Positions 17,628 through 27,374 of a stretch of DNA of 64,000 nucleotides are shown here, piece by piece. The stretch lies in the NCBI RefSeq assembly GCF_009724245.1, contig NZ_WNNK01000002.1, positions 124,001 through 188,000 on the forward strand. Reading direction: 5' to 3'. Under the pieces are notes generated by a model that saw only the letters and a list, made by a program, of their open reading frames with translations, made no database searches and was not told the origin of the DNA. This DNA is from Pseudomonas spelaei. GTDB taxonomy: Bacteria; Pseudomonadota; Gammaproteobacteria; Pseudomonadales; Pseudomonadaceae. The translations under genes and the position numbers were made by a program. Each line of letters begins with the position of its first letter. The stretch's first letter is position 1.

Positions 17628-18341
17628 TCACCCCGCAACCGCTTGCCTCACCTGCCGCTCCAACTCAACCTTCAACCCCGGCTCCAACTTAAGCTGCCGC
17701 GCCAGCTCATCAAGGTAGGCCTTCTCCATGAAGTTCTCCTCATCCACCAACATCACACTGGCGATATACATCTCAGCCGCCATCTCCGGCGTACTCGCCG
17801 CCCGCGCCACATCCGTCGGATCCAGGGGCTTGTTGAGTTCCGCATGCAACCACTGTTGCAACTCCCGATCGCTATCGAGTTTGGTGAACTCCCCTTCAAT
17901 CAACGCCCGCTCACGCTCATCCACATGCCCATCCGCCTTGGCCGCCGCCACCAGCGCCTTGAGGATCGCCTGGCTATGCTGCTCAACCTGAGCCGCTGGC
18001 AAACGATCAATGGTCTGAGGTTCCCCCTGCGGCGCACTGGCCTGCTGCGCCTGCCAGTTGCCATAAGCCTTATAGGCAATCACCCCCAACGCTGCCAGAC
18101 CACCATAAGTCAGCGCCTTACCACCAAATTTGCGGGCTTTCTTGTTACCCAGCAACAAACCCATAGCCCCGGCCGCCAGGGCGCCACCACCCGCCCCGCC
18201 CAGCAAACTGCCGAGCCCGCCACTGCCGAGCAACCCGCCCAGAGCGCCTTTGTCCTCGCTTTTACGCTGACCGCCAGCCTTGTTTTGCAACATGTCCTGA
18301 CCGGACTTGAGCAACTGATCAAGCAACCCACGGGTATTCAT
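17628..18341 (-). CDS. TerB-like/DUF533 protein
   Basis: I start at the ATG at 18341 with GGAGG 6 nt upstream, giving 237 residues. The N-terminal third is helical and then very glycine/leucine-rich (LLGSGGLGSLLGGAGGGALA), with hydrophobic stretches up to about residue 105 that may associate with the membrane. The C-terminal part at about 115-235 is an all-helical, acidic TerB-like region with the typical ALVAAAKADGHVDERERALI. This is the DUF533/YebE architecture. Members are linked to tellurite or stress responses by name only, and the molecular role is unknown. It is divergent from opgD and lies 6 bp from the end of the large palindrome. Confidence 0.85.
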   Translation of the reverse strand: MNTRGLLDQLLKSGQDMLQNKAGGQRKSEDKGALGGLLGSGGLGSLLGGAGGGALAAGAMGLLLGNKKARKFGGKALTYGGLAALGVIAYKAYGNWQAQQASAPQGEPQTIDRLPAAQVEQHSQAILKALVAAAKADGHVDERERALIEGEFTKLDSDRELQQWLHAELNKPLDPTDVARAASTPEMAAEMYIASVMLVDEENFMEKAYLDELARQLKLEPGLKVELERQVRQAVAG

Positions 18342-18655
18342 CGCAGCCTCCAGAAACTTCAGTTCATAGGATTCATTCGGCCCACAGCGTAAAACTAAGT
18401 GCCAAAGTCCCACGCCCTAGAGTACTTCCAGATGTAACACCGCTCTTGTAACTTCAGGCTTGAGCCGACACGTCTTGTTTCACATACAAGGCCATCACCC
18501 CGCCATCAATCATTTTTCCTTCGACACCGAACGGCTTAAGCTATTTGGCATCTGTTTAATGTCCGTTGCGTTTGGCCGAAGGCATGTCCGAACCGTTATC
18601 TTTGATCCAGCACGTGCCAGGAACGGCACGGGATTGCTCACGACAGGTTGTATCT
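18342..18655. other. Divergent intergenic region, no gene seen
   Basis: These 314 bp separate the DUF533 gene (minus) from opgD (plus) and must hold both promoters. I find no convincing hexamer pair, repeat or small ORF with a ribosome site. Confidence 0.5.
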
Positions 18656-20281
18656 ATGCACCGCAGGAATTTGCTCAAAGCGTCCATGGCCATCGCGGCT
18701 TATACCGGTCTGTCGGCCAGCGGTCTGTTGGCCGCCCAGGCCTGGGCAGGGAATCGTGCCGCGGATGGCGACGCCCTGGCCTTCGACTTCGAGGCACTGA
18801 AGGCCCAGGCCAAGCAATTGGCCAACACGCAATATCAGGACACCAAGCAGGTGCTGCCTCCCACCCTGGCCAACATGACCCCGCAGAATTTCAATGCCAT
18901 CGGTTACGACGGCAACCATTCGTTGTGGAAGGAATTGAACGGCCAGTTGGATGTGCAGTTCTTTCACGTCGGCATGGGCTTCAAGACACCGGTGCGCATG
19001 CACAGTGTCGACCCTAAGACCCGTATGTCCCGCGAGGTGCATTTCCGGCCGTCACTGTTCAACTACGCAAAAACCACAGTCGACACCCAACAGCTCAAGG
19101 GCGACCTGGGTTTTTCCGGATTCAAGCTGTTCAAGGCGCCGGAGCTGGATCGCCATGATGTGCTGTCTTTCCTCGGCGCCAGCTATTTCCGCGCGGTGGA
19201 TTCCACCGGCCAGTACGGGCTTTCCGCGCGCGGCCTGGCTATCGACACCTACGCGAAAAAACGTGAGGAGTTCCCCGACTTCACCCAGTTCTGGTTCGAG
19301 ACCCCGGACAAGGACAGCACCCGTTTCGTGGTCTATGCCCTGCTGGACTCGCCGAGCGCTACCGGCGCCTACCGCTTCGACATCGACTGCCAGGCTAACC
19401 AGGTGGTCATGGGGATCGACGCCCACATCAACGCCCGCACCGCCATCGAGCAACTGGGCATCGCGCCGATGACCAGCATGTTCAGTTGTGGCACTCATGA
19501 GCGCCGGATGTGCGACACCATCCACCCGCAGATCCACGACTCGGATCGCCTGGCGATGTGGCGTGGCAATGGCGAGTGGATCTGCCGCCCGCTGAACAAC
19601 CCGGCCACCCTGCAATTCAACGCCTTCGCCGACAAGGACCCAAAAGGTTTCGGCCTGGTACAGACCGACCATGAGTTCGCCAGCTACCAGGACACCGTCG
19701 ACTGGTACAGCAAGCGCCCAAGCCTGTGGGTAGAGCCGACAACCGCGTGGGGCGAAGGCTCGATCGACCTGCTGGAAATTCCTACCACCGGAGAGACCCT
19801 GGACAACATCGTGGCCTTCTGGACCCCGAAAACACCCGTAGCCGCCGGCGACTCCCTGAACTATGGCTATAAGCTTTACTGGAGTGCCCTGCCGCCGGTC
19901 AGTACACCGCTGGCGCAGGTCAACGCCACCCGTTCAGGCATGGGCGGTTTCACTGAAGGTTGGGCACCGGGTGAGCATTATCCCAAGGTTTGGGCCCGGC
20001 GTTTTGCCGTGGACTTCAACGGTGGCGGCCTGGACCGCTTGCCCGAGGGCACAGGCATCGAGCCGGTAGTCACCTGCTCCCATGGTGAAGTGAAAGATTT
20101 CAGCGTGCTGGTACTCGACGCCATCAAAGGCTATCGAATCCTCTTCGACTGGTACCCGACCAGTGACAGCGTGGAGCCCGTAGAGCTGCGGCTGTTTATT
20201 CGCACCCAGGACCGGACCCTGAGTGAAACCTGGCTGTACCAGTACTTCCCTCCGGCGCCAGACAAGCGCAAATACACCTGA
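18656..20281 (+). CDS. opgD: Glucan biosynthesis protein D, Tat-exported
   Basis: I take the ATG at 18656 because it gives a proper twin-arginine signal ([20 protein letters not shown]) ending near AQAWA; a longer frame would bury it. The 541-residue protein is of the OpgG/OpgD family, close to the usual 550. It has the MdoG N-terminal beta-sandwich from about residue 40 ([20 protein letters not shown]) and the C-terminal Ig-like part. OpgD acts in the periplasm on osmoregulated periplasmic glucans, beta-1,2-linked glucose chains. opgG and opgH are not adjacent, which is normal since opgD is often unlinked. A strong terminator follows at 20290. Confidence 0.93.
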   Translation: MHRRNLLKASMAIAAYTGLSASGLLAAQAWAGNRAADGDALAFDFEALKAQAKQLANTQYQDTKQVLPPTLANMTPQNFNAIGYDGNHSLWKELNGQLDVQFFHVGMGFKTPVRMHSVDPKTRMSREVHFRPSLFNYAKTTVDTQQLKGDLGFSGFKLFKAPELDRHDVLSFLGASYFRAVDSTGQYGLSARGLAIDTYAKKREEFPDFTQFWFETPDKDSTRFVVYALLDSPSATGAYRFDIDCQANQVVMGIDAHINARTAIEQLGIAPMTSMFSCGTHERRMCDTIHPQIHDSDRLAMWRGNGEWICRPLNNPATLQFNAFADKDPKGFGLVQTDHEFASYQDTVDWYSKRPSLWVEPTTAWGEGSIDLLEIPTTGETLDNIVAFWTPKTPVAAGDSLNYGYKLYWSALPPVSTPLAQVNATRSGMGGFTEGWAPGEHYPKVWARRFAVDFNGGGLDRLPEGTGIEPVVTCSHGEVKDFSVLVLDAIKGYRILFDWYPTSDSVEPVELRLFIRTQDRTLSETWLYQYFPPAPDKRKYT

Positions 20282-20289
20282 CAGGCACG

Positions 20290-20328
20290 TTGATCGTTCC
20301 CACTACGCGGGAACGATCAACGCCTTTT
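20290..20328 (+). terminator. Intrinsic terminator of opgD
   Basis: The perfect 12-bp stem TTGATCGTTCCC/GGGAACGATCAA with a 7-nt loop is followed by CGCC and a T run, 9 bp past the opgD stop. Confidence 0.85.
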
Positions 20329-20514
20329 TCAGAACCGCGAAATACTCTGCATTGCCCCAATCAGGTACCGCATCGCCACCTGATCGTTTTCGGTCAGGGC
20401 ACGGTACTGCTCCAGCAATTGCGCCTCATCCGAACTCAACCAACGACGGCGTAACGACAACTTACGGGTCAGAAAAAACTCCAGAACACCCGCTAAACCA
20501 TAGGTTTTGGCCAT
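20329..20514 (-). CDS. Small hypothetical protein, 61 residues
   Basis: The 61-residue product (start MAKTYGLAGVLEFFLTRKLS) is basic in its first half, with an RRR run, and helical and acidic in its second (LSSDEAQLLEQYRALTENDQ). GGAGAA lies about 8 nt before the ATG. No membrane segment or known domain is visible. The second half resembles the short helical tail with a conserved Gln/Tyr pattern found in many small Pseudomonas regulators, but I cannot name a family. It lies convergent to opgD, directly beyond its terminator. Confidence 0.6.
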   Translation of the reverse strand: MAKTYGLAGVLEFFLTRKLSLRRRWLSSDEAQLLEQYRALTENDQVAMRYLIGAMQSISRF

Positions 20515-20731
20515 GGACTCTTTCTCCGTGTCATAAACATCGACTCCTTGTGCCCATAACCTCCTCCCGTGAAGCGCAATGCTTCCGTGGATAAACAGAC
20601 TGACTTCCTGGGCCAGAAATCCGCCTTACTTAAAGCGTAGAAACTATCCAGGCGCATGTGAGATTTTTTTAGAGCAATCACTTAAAAAAAGCACTTATAC
20701 GGCAACGACCTACAGCCTTTTCCGACTGATG

Positions 20732-21265
20732 TCATGGGAGCATCCGGAACAGATGAATATCCTCGGGCTCTTGGCGATACAACTCAGGATCGGGCTGACT
20801 GACTAAGCGGCAGCCGTGCCTGAGATAGAAATCCACGGTATTACGCGACCCGGTTGCCGATACATACAAAGCCTGGGCGCCGACGCTGACCCCGTGCTGA
20901 CAGGCCAGGGCGAACAACCGTCCACCCAGACCAAGCCCACGAGCACCCTGGCTGACATGCAGGAATTTGAGCTGACGCATCTGCAGCCCCTGATTGTGGA
21001 TAACCCGGGTGTCCACCACCACGGCCGCCACCAGTTGTTCACCGTCAAACACCCCATGCAACCAGCCGCCGCGCTTGAAGCAGGCATGCAAGGCCACGGC
21101 GTCCTGCTCCGCTTCACCCTCGGGCCAGCCGCGCATGTCATGGTGCTCGGGGTACAACAGCAGTTCGCCGTTTTCCAGGCGATAGCACTCGTTGATCAGT
21201 TCGGTGCGATCAATGAGTGCCAACAGAGAAATGTCGGTCTCTTTTAAAGCACGTTCAATCAGCAT
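20732..21265 (-). CDS. GNAT-family N-acetyltransferase
   Basis: I start at the ATG at 21265; an upstream TTG in the same frame has no better ribosome site. The 177-residue protein is a GNAT acetyltransferase. The acetyl-CoA pyrophosphate-binding loop is GARGLGLGGRLFALACQHG at about residues 111-129, followed by the motif-B strand ALYVSATGSRNTVDFYLRHG. The acceptor substrate cannot be read from the sequence. It stands alone, 105 bp beyond the 3' end of the OYE-family gene on the same strand, with that gene's terminator between them. Confidence 0.85.
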   Translation of the reverse strand: MLIERALKETDISLLALIDRTELINECYRLENGELLLYPEHHDMRGWPEGEAEQDAVALHACFKRGGWLHGVFDGEQLVAAVVVDTRVIHNQGLQMRQLKFLHVSQGARGLGLGGRLFALACQHGVSVGAQALYVSATGSRNTVDFYLRHGCRLVSQPDPELYRQEPEDIHLFRMLP

Positions 21266-21321
21266 GATGGATTCCAGCTTTCGGATGACCAAGGATCACG
21301 ACTTCTCTGACAACGAGCAAG

Positions 21322-21349
21322 AAAAAACCCACCGTTGTCAGCGGTGGGT
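21322..21349 (-). terminator. Intrinsic terminator of the OYE-family gene
   Basis: On the minus strand ACCCACCG pairs with CGGTGGGT over a 7-nt loop and is followed by a run of six T, 22 bp past the stop of the reductase gene. Confidence 0.85.
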
Positions 21350-21370
21350 CCTGATCGAACAAACAGCCTG

Positions 21371-22477
21371 TCAGTCCCGCAAGTCCGACTCATGAATCGG
21401 CTGGTCGCGGTGTGTCGCCCGTTGATACTGTGCCGGCCAGATCGCCTTTCGCCCACCCAGGTCATCGTCGGCGTGCAGCGGCCAATACGGATCACGCAAC
21501 AACTCACGGGCGAGGAAGATGATGTCAGCCTGGCAGGTACGCAGGATGTGCTCGGCTTGAGCCGGCTCGGTAATCATGCCCACGGTACCGGTGGCTATCC
21601 CGGACTCTTTGCGCACACGCTCGGCGAAGCGTGTTTGATAGCCGGGGCCTATCGGGATTTCCGCATTGGCGGCGGTGCCTCCGGACGACACGTCGATCAA
21701 GTCAACACCCAGCCCTTTCAGCCGGCGCGCCAGCTCTACGGTTTCATCCGGGTTCCAGCCGTCTTCCACCCAGTCGGTGGCCGAGAGCCGTACAAACAAC
21801 GGCAGTTCTTGCGGCCAGACCGCGCGTACGGCTTCGGTCACTTGCAGCACCAGGCGGATGCGGTTTTCAAACGAGCCGCCGTATTGGTCCTGCCGCTGAT
21901 TGCTCAAGGGCGAAAGAAATTGATGCAACAGGTAGCCGTGGGCTGCGTGGATTTCCACCACTTTGAAACCGGCGACCAGGGCACGCTGGGCCGACGCAAC
22001 AAAGGCTTCGATCACAGCCTGGAGTTGCTCTTCGTCCAATGGTTTCGGTGACGTGTGCTGCGGGTCGAAGGCAATCGGCGACGGGCCAACCGGCTGCCAG
22101 CCACCGTCGCCTGGCTTGACGCTGCCGTGCTTGCCGAGCCACGGCCGGTGGGTACTGGCCTTGCGCCCGGCGTGGGCCAATTGAATCCCCGCTACCGCGC
22201 CCTGGGCACTGATAAAGCGGGTGATGCGTTGCAAGGGTTCGATCTGTTCATCGTTCCACAGCCCCAGGTCCTGGGCGGTGATACGACCATCGGCGGTAAC
22301 AGCAGTGGCTTCGGTAAAAATCAGCCCGGCGCCGCCCACGGCACGACTGCCGAGGTGCACCAGGTGCCAGTCATTGGCCAGCCCGTCTGTGCTTGAGTAC
22401 TGGCACATCGGCGACACGGCAATGCGGTTGAGCAGGGTCAGTTGGCGCAGGGTATAGGGTTCAAGCAGCAGACTCAT
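21371..22477 (-). CDS. NADPH:flavin oxidoreductase, OYE family (YqjM/XenA type)
   Basis: The 368-residue protein is an old-yellow-enzyme with bound FMN that reduces activated alkenes, nitro compounds or quinones. The YqjM/XenA subgroup is indicated by the N-terminal NRIAVSPMCQYSS (the Cys that tunes the flavin), the substrate-binding HAGRKAS and the AAHGYLLHQFLSPLSNQR region. It resembles P. putida XenA in length and start. The physiological substrate is unknown. A palindromic site CCTACC-CCCC-GGTAGG lies 66 bp upstream of the start and looks like an operator for a TetR-type repressor, although no such gene is adjacent. Confidence 0.9.
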   Translation of the reverse strand: MSLLLEPYTLRQLTLLNRIAVSPMCQYSSTDGLANDWHLVHLGSRAVGGAGLIFTEATAVTADGRITAQDLGLWNDEQIEPLQRITRFISAQGAVAGIQLAHAGRKASTHRPWLGKHGSVKPGDGGWQPVGPSPIAFDPQHTSPKPLDEEQLQAVIEAFVASAQRALVAGFKVVEIHAAHGYLLHQFLSPLSNQRQDQYGGSFENRIRLVLQVTEAVRAVWPQELPLFVRLSATDWVEDGWNPDETVELARRLKGLGVDLIDVSSGGTAANAEIPIGPGYQTRFAERVRKESGIATGTVGMITEPAQAEHILRTCQADIIFLARELLRDPYWPLHADDDLGGRKAIWPAQYQRATHRDQPIHESDLRD

Positions 22478-22542
22478 GGGGCACCTCTTCTCGTATCCGG
22501 TGGGCTGGCTCCAGGGTTCTGTTTGAAAGGTCGACGAAAATA

Positions 22543-22558
22543 CCTACCCCCCGGTAGG
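22543..22558. promoter_or_regulatory. Operator-like palindrome upstream of the OYE-family gene
   Basis: CCTACC (22543-22548) is inverted as GGTAGG (22553-22558). The 16-bp dyad lies in the 156-bp gap between the reductase start and recJ. Its size fits a TetR-type dimer site; the regulator is not identified. Confidence 0.45.
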
Positions 22559-22633
22559 CTGAAACAGGACAAGGTCACAAGACCAATCACACAGTGCTTA
22601 GAGCCTAGTCGACAACACGGGATCTTGGAGGGT

Positions 22634-24343
22634 TCAGCGCGGTTCGATATGCGCGATCATCAACTGCACGGTTTCCTGGCCCCGGAATTCGTTCACATCA
22701 AGTTTGTAGGCCAGTTCCACCCAGCGAATGGTCGGGTTTGGCCAGATTTCCCGATCAATGCCAAAAGCAATGCCATCGAGTTTCACTGAACCACATTCGC
22801 TCTTGAGCACGACTTTTAGATGCCGCTCGCCCACCACCCGCTGCTCCACCAACTGGAACACCCCGTGAAACAACGGCTCGGGGAAGTGTTGCCCCCAAGG
22901 ACCGGCGTTGCGCAGGGCACGCGCCAGTTCCAGGTGAAACTCCTCGACCGCCAGGGTGCCATCAGACAACAGCCGCCCGGTGAGGTCTTCTTCGCGCAGT
23001 TGCCGACGCACTTCAGCGTCAAAGGCTTCGGCGAACAGCGGGAAGTTGGCCTCAGGCAAGGTCAGCCCCGCCGCCATGGCATGACCACCGTACTTGGCAA
23101 TCAAGCTCGGATGCTGGCTGGCCACCACCGCCAGCGCATCGCGAATATGAAAGCCCGGCACCGAACGCCCCGATCCCTTGAGCAAGCCGTCGCCGGCATC
23201 GGCAAAGGCGATAGTCGGACGGAAATACCGCTCCTTCATCCGCGAAGCCAGAATCCCAATGACACCTTGGTGCCATTCCGGATCGAACAGACACAAGCCA
23301 TAGGGCATCGACTCCACCGGCAAGTCCTTGAGCTGGGCCAGGGCCTCGCGCTGCATACCTTGCTCGATGGATTTGCGGTCCTGGTTCATGCCATCCAGTT
23401 GTGCAGCCATTTCCCGAGCGGCGGCAACATCACTGGTGAGCAGGCATTCAATGCCCAGGCTCATGTCGTCCAGGCGACCGGCGGCGTTCAGTCGTGGGCC
23501 GAGGATAAAGCCCAGGTCGGTGGACGTGATGCGGGCGTGATCGCGCTTGGCCACTTCGAGGATCGCCTTGATGCCCGGCCGGGCGCGACCGGCACGAATG
23601 CGTTCCAGGCCCTGGTGGACCAGGATGCGATTGTTGGCGTCCAGGGGTACCACGTCGGCGACACTGCCGAGGGCGACCAGATCCAGCAGTTCGCCGATGT
23701 TCGGCTGCGGTTTGCTGTCGTACCAGCCGAGGCTGCGCAAACGGGCGCGCAAAGCCATCAGCACGTAAAAAATCACGCCGACGCCGGCCAGGGCCTTGCT
23801 GGGAAATTCACAGCCTGGCTGGTTGGGGTTGACGATGGCATCGGCCGCCGGCAGTTCGTCGCCCGGCAAGTGGTGATCGGTCACCAGCACCTTGAGCCCC
23901 GCCGCTTTCGCCGCCGCCACGCCTTCGACGCTGGAGATGCCGTTGTCCACGGTGATCAGCAGCTGTGGCTGGCGTTGCAGGGCCACGGCGACGATTTCCG
24001 GGGTCAGGCCGTAGCCGTATTCGAAGCGATTAGGCACCAGGTAGTCGACGTGAGCGGCACCCAGCAAGCGCAAGCCAAGGGTACCCACGGTACTGGCGGT
24101 GGCACCGTCCGCATCGAAGTCGCCGACGATCAGGATCCGCTGGCGTTGCTCCAGCGCCGTCACCAGCAAGTCCACGGCGGCATCGATGCCCTTGAGCTGC
24201 TGATACGGAATCAACCGCGCCAGGCTTTTATCCAGTTCGGCTTCCGATTGCACCCCGCGCGCGGCGTAGAGACGGGTCAACAGCGGTGGCAGTTCACCGA
24301 GAAACGGCAGGATGGCGGGCAACGGACGGGGATCGATACGCAT
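22634..24343 (-). CDS. recJ: Single-strand 5'-3' exonuclease RecJ
   Basis: The 569-residue protein is RecJ, a Mn-dependent 5'-3' single-strand DNA exonuclease of recombination and mismatch repair. It shows the DHH-phosphoesterase motifs: motif I LIVGDFDADGATAS (residues 72-85), motif II TVDNGISS (131-138) and motif III VTDHHLPGDE (154-163). The DHHA1 domain contains YGGHAMAAGLTL, and the C-terminal OB domain ends the protein. The length matches E. coli RecJ (577). No irregularity is seen. Confidence 0.95.
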   Translation of the reverse strand: MRIDPRPLPAILPFLGELPPLLTRLYAARGVQSEAELDKSLARLIPYQQLKGIDAAVDLLVTALEQRQRILIVGDFDADGATASTVGTLGLRLLGAAHVDYLVPNRFEYGYGLTPEIVAVALQRQPQLLITVDNGISSVEGVAAAKAAGLKVLVTDHHLPGDELPAADAIVNPNQPGCEFPSKALAGVGVIFYVLMALRARLRSLGWYDSKPQPNIGELLDLVALGSVADVVPLDANNRILVHQGLERIRAGRARPGIKAILEVAKRDHARITSTDLGFILGPRLNAAGRLDDMSLGIECLLTSDVAAAREMAAQLDGMNQDRKSIEQGMQREALAQLKDLPVESMPYGLCLFDPEWHQGVIGILASRMKERYFRPTIAFADAGDGLLKGSGRSVPGFHIRDALAVVASQHPSLIAKYGGHAMAAGLTLPEANFPLFAEAFDAEVRRQLREEDLTGRLLSDGTLAVEEFHLELARALRNAGPWGQHFPEPLFHGVFQLVEQRVVGERHLKVVLKSECGSVKLDGIAFGIDREIWPNPTIRWVELAYKLDVNEFRGQETVQLMIAHIEPR

Positions 24344-24401
24344 GGGATGACGGGGGCTTCTCTTTGATACAACGTTGAAAATGAAAACAGCAGTGATCCC
24401 G

Positions 24402-24508
24402 TGTGGGAGCTGTCGAGCTTTAGCAAGGCTGCGATGCAGGCGCTACGGTTTGGCAGATGCACCCAGGTGATCCCATCGCAGCCTCGCCAGGGCTCGACAG
24501 CTCCCACA
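24402..24508. repeat. REP doublet between recJ and yaeQ
   Basis: TGTGGGAGCTGTCGAGCTTT at 24402 is mirrored by the arm ending GGGCTCGACAGCTCCCACA at 24508, with inner arms GGCTGCGATG and CATCGCAGCC. It is a variant of the same REP core. The rest of the 215-bp gap shows nothing else. Confidence 0.85.
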
Positions 24509-24558
24509 TTGACCTGCTTCGTTTCCCCGGACCGTATGCCTGACCAGGTAGCGAAATT

Positions 24559-25101
24559 TCAGTCGCGCTCGCCAACCAACCATTCCAGCTGGACTTCATG
24601 CTGACCACGGTCATCGGTCACGAAGATCGTGCCTTCGCTGATCATCACGTCCCACTTGATCACCCGTGGCATGTCCTTGGCCAGGGTTTCCAGAATTTCC
24701 TGGGGCACGGCAGCGATGTGCACGTTTTTCAGGTTCTTCGCCACCGGTACCACTTTGCCTTCCCAGACACGCAGGCTGCCATACGCCAACAAACTGGTGC
24801 GTTCGGTACGGCGCGAACACCAGGTCAGGCGATCTGCATCCGGCTGGCCGACTTCAATCCAGTGCAGAACACGATCATCCAGGCTTTTTTCCCACAGGGC
24901 TGGCTCGTCTACATCTGACAAACCACGACCAAAAGCCAACTGTTCGTTGTAGAAAAGGGCGTAGGCCAGCAAACGCACAGTCATGCGCTCTTCGGTTTCC
25001 GAAGGGTGGCGGGCGATGGTTTGTTTGACACTCTCGTACACCGAGCGATCAAGGTCGGTGAGGTTGAGTTCAAATTTATAGGTCGTGGACGGCTGGGCCA
25101 T
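24559..25101 (-). CDS. yaeQ: YaeQ family protein
   Basis: The 180-residue protein starts MAQPSTTYKFELNLTDLDRS, the characteristic YaeQ N terminus; an 11-residue-longer frame is possible but not typical. YaeQ has a PD-(D/E)XK nuclease-like fold. It was once reported to compensate for loss of RfaH, but its biochemical role is unsettled. The fold's conserved segments RLTWCSRRTERTSLLAYGSL and IKWDVMISEGTIFVTD are present. It is transcribed alone, divergent from the CoA-transferase gene. Confidence 0.9.
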   Translation of the reverse strand: MAQPSTTYKFELNLTDLDRSVYESVKQTIARHPSETEERMTVRLLAYALFYNEQLAFGRGLSDVDEPALWEKSLDDRVLHWIEVGQPDADRLTWCSRRTERTSLLAYGSLRVWEGKVVPVAKNLKNVHIAAVPQEILETLAKDMPRVIKWDVMISEGTIFVTDDRGQHEVQLEWLVGERD

Positions 25102-25249
25102 GAACGGGCTTCTAAAGACAGGGAAAGGCGGCAAGTCTAACCGATGGTGGGGTCATTCAACGAATCCTGCGCTGCATCATCCTTATCCCTGTGCCACTGG
25201 CCTATGTTAAAAGGCATCACAAACCTGCCCCGCGCCTGAAAGGATCCCC

Positions 25250-26449
25250 ATGTCGTTTACCGCCAAACCGCTTGCCGGCCTGAAAGTCATCGAACTCGGC
25301 ACCCTGATCGCCGGCCCTTTTGCTTCGCGTATCTGCGCCGAGTTCGGCGCCGAGGTGATCAAGGTCGAATCCCCGGACGGCGGCGACCCGCTGCGCAAGT
25401 GGCGCAAGCTCTATGAAGGCACGTCGCTGTGGTGGTTTGTCCAGGCGCGCAACAAGAAGTCTCTGACCCTGAACCTCAAGCACCCCGACGGCCTGGCAAT
25501 CCTCAAGCAATTGCTGGCCGACGCGGACATCCTGATCGAGAACTTCCGCCCCGGCGTGCTGGAAAAGCTCGGCCTGAGCTGGGAAACCTTGCATGCCCTG
25601 AACCCGAAACTGGTGATGGTGCGCCTCTCCGGCTTTGGCCAGACCGGACCGATGAAGGATCAACCAGGCTTTGGCGCGGTCGGCGAATCCATGGGCGGCC
25701 TGCGCTATATCACCGGTTTCGAGGACCGCCCGCCGGTACGCACCGGGATCTCCATCGGCGACTCCATTGCGGCGTTGTGGGCGGTGATTGGCGCGCTGAT
25801 GGCCTTGCGTCATCGCGAAGTCAATGGTGGCCTGGGCCAGGTGGTGGATGTGGCGCTGTATGAAGCCATCTTCGCCATGATGGAAAGCATGATCCCCGAA
25901 TTCGACGTATTTGGTTTTATCCGTGAACGCACCGGCAACATCATGCCGGGGATTACCCCCTCATCAATCCACACCAGCCTGGACGGCAAGCATGTGCAGA
26001 TCGGCGCCAATGGCGATGCGATCTTCAAGCGCTTCATGTCGGCCATTGGCCGTGAGGACCTGGCCAACGACCCTGAGCTTGCGAGCAACGACGGCCGGGA
26101 CAGTCGTCGTGATGAGCTGTACGGGGTGATCGACCGCTGGGTCAATTCGCTGCCGCTGGAGCAGGTGGTCGAGCAGTTGAACAAGGCCGAAGTGCCCGCC
26201 AGCCGGATTTACAGTGCTGAAGACATGCTGGGAGACCCGCAGTTTCTTGCCCGGGAGATGTTCCTCAAGGCAAAGCTGCCCGGCGGCAAGGACTTCAAGA
26301 TGCCGGGCATTGTGCCCAAGCTCTCGGACACCCCCGGCAGCTGCGAGTGGGTGGGGCCGCAGCTGGGGGAACATAACAATCTGGTGCTCAATGCATTGGG
26401 CTACGACGCCGCCGCTATCACCCGACTGCGCACAGATGGCGCGATCTGA
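25250..26449 (+). CDS. CaiB/BaiF family (class III) CoA-transferase
   Basis: The 399-residue protein is a class III CoA-transferase, a family that moves CoA between carboxylic acids through an aspartyl-CoA thioester. The N-terminal signature GLKVIELGTLIAGPFASRIC and VIKVESPDGGDPLRKW are typical, and the likely catalytic Asp is in GISIGDSIAAL at about residue 168. GAAAGGATCC lies directly before the ATG. The substrate cannot be deduced; succinyl- or formyl-type exchange is usual for the family. The next gene, 29 bp downstream, is a periplasmic binding-like protein, probably in the same transcript but without an obvious functional link. Confidence 0.9.
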   Translation: MSFTAKPLAGLKVIELGTLIAGPFASRICAEFGAEVIKVESPDGGDPLRKWRKLYEGTSLWWFVQARNKKSLTLNLKHPDGLAILKQLLADADILIENFRPGVLEKLGLSWETLHALNPKLVMVRLSGFGQTGPMKDQPGFGAVGESMGGLRYITGFEDRPPVRTGISIGDSIAALWAVIGALMALRHREVNGGLGQVVDVALYEAIFAMMESMIPEFDVFGFIRERTGNIMPGITPSSIHTSLDGKHVQIGANGDAIFKRFMSAIGREDLANDPELASNDGRDSRRDELYGVIDRWVNSLPLEQVVEQLNKAEVPASRIYSAEDMLGDPQFLAREMFLKAKLPGGKDFKMPGIVPKLSDTPGSCEWVGPQLGEHNNLVLNALGYDAAAITRLRTDGAI

Positions 26450-26478
26450 AACGGGTTTTCAGGGGAACACTCAAGACA

Positions 26479-27363
26479 ATGGCCTGTTGCTTCAAACGCC
26501 GATTCATTCGGCTGTGCTTCATGACCTCGCTGCTCAGTGCCCTGCCACTCTCGGGGCACGCCGAAGAAACCTTGACCTGGCTGGTCCGTGACTTGCCACC
26601 GATGACGATTTTCGAAGGCCCGCAAAAAGGCCGGGGTGCCGTGGACCAACTGCTGCCGATACTCATCGAGCGCCTGCCGGAATACCGACATCAGATCCTG
26701 CACGTGAATCGCGCCCGTGGCCTGCAAATGCTTCAGGCGCCCTCGTTCACCTGCGATCCATCCCTGCTGTGGACACCCATGCGGGCGAAGTCGATTGTGT
26801 TTTCCACCCCGGCCTTCGCGGTGGTGGCCAATGGAGTGACGATCCGCCAAAGCCAGCAGGCGGTGCTGGCACCGTTCATCGTCGGCGAGCAGTTTGATCT
26901 GGGGGCGTTTCTGGCGACTCGGGAAGCGCGGCTCGGAATCATCGCCGAACGCAGTTACGGCCCATTCATTGACGAGCGGCTGCATCAGGCCGACCCTCAC
27001 ACGCTGGCAGCACACTACGGCAATAACGCCATCGGCAGCCTGTTGCAAATGCAACAACGGGGGCGCCTGGAGGTGGTCTTGGGGTATTGGCCGGAAGTTC
27101 GCTATCAGGCCCAGCAGCAGAATATCGACCCCAAGGGCCTGATCTTCTATCCGATCATAGGAAGCGCGCCTTACCAGCGCATCCATATCGGTTGTTCTGA
27201 CACGCCCCATGGGCGCAATGCCATGACCCGCATCAACCAGGTACTGCGTCGTATCCCTCAGGACAAGCTGTTGCAGTCCTACGCCTCATGGCTCGACCCG
27301 GTAACGCGAGCGCATTACTTGAATGACAACCCGCAGTTTTTCCAGGACTCCCCGGATCAATGA
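26479..27363 (+). CDS. Periplasmic solute-binding-like protein (TIGR02285 type)
   Basis: The 294-residue protein has a signal peptide (hydrophobic core CFMTSLLSALPLSGHAEE) and a two-lobed fold like family 3 extracellular solute-binding proteins (LTWLVRDLPPMTIFEGPQKG at the start, LGIIAERSYGPFIDERLHQ in lobe 2). It matches my memory of the TIGR02285 family, which has no assigned ligand. No ABC permease or ATPase is nearby, so it probably is not part of a classical transporter. Its own ribosome site is weak; a downstream start inside the signal is possible. Confidence 0.75.
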   Translation: MACCFKRRFIRLCFMTSLLSALPLSGHAEETLTWLVRDLPPMTIFEGPQKGRGAVDQLLPILIERLPEYRHQILHVNRARGLQMLQAPSFTCDPSLLWTPMRAKSIVFSTPAFAVVANGVTIRQSQQAVLAPFIVGEQFDLGAFLATREARLGIIAERSYGPFIDERLHQADPHTLAAHYGNNAIGSLLQMQQRGRLEVVLGYWPEVRYQAQQQNIDPKGLIFYPIIGSAPYQRIHIGCSDTPHGRNAMTRINQVLRRIPQDKLLQSYASWLDPVTRAHYLNDNPQFFQDSPDQ

Positions 27364-27374
27364 CAAATCGCAGG

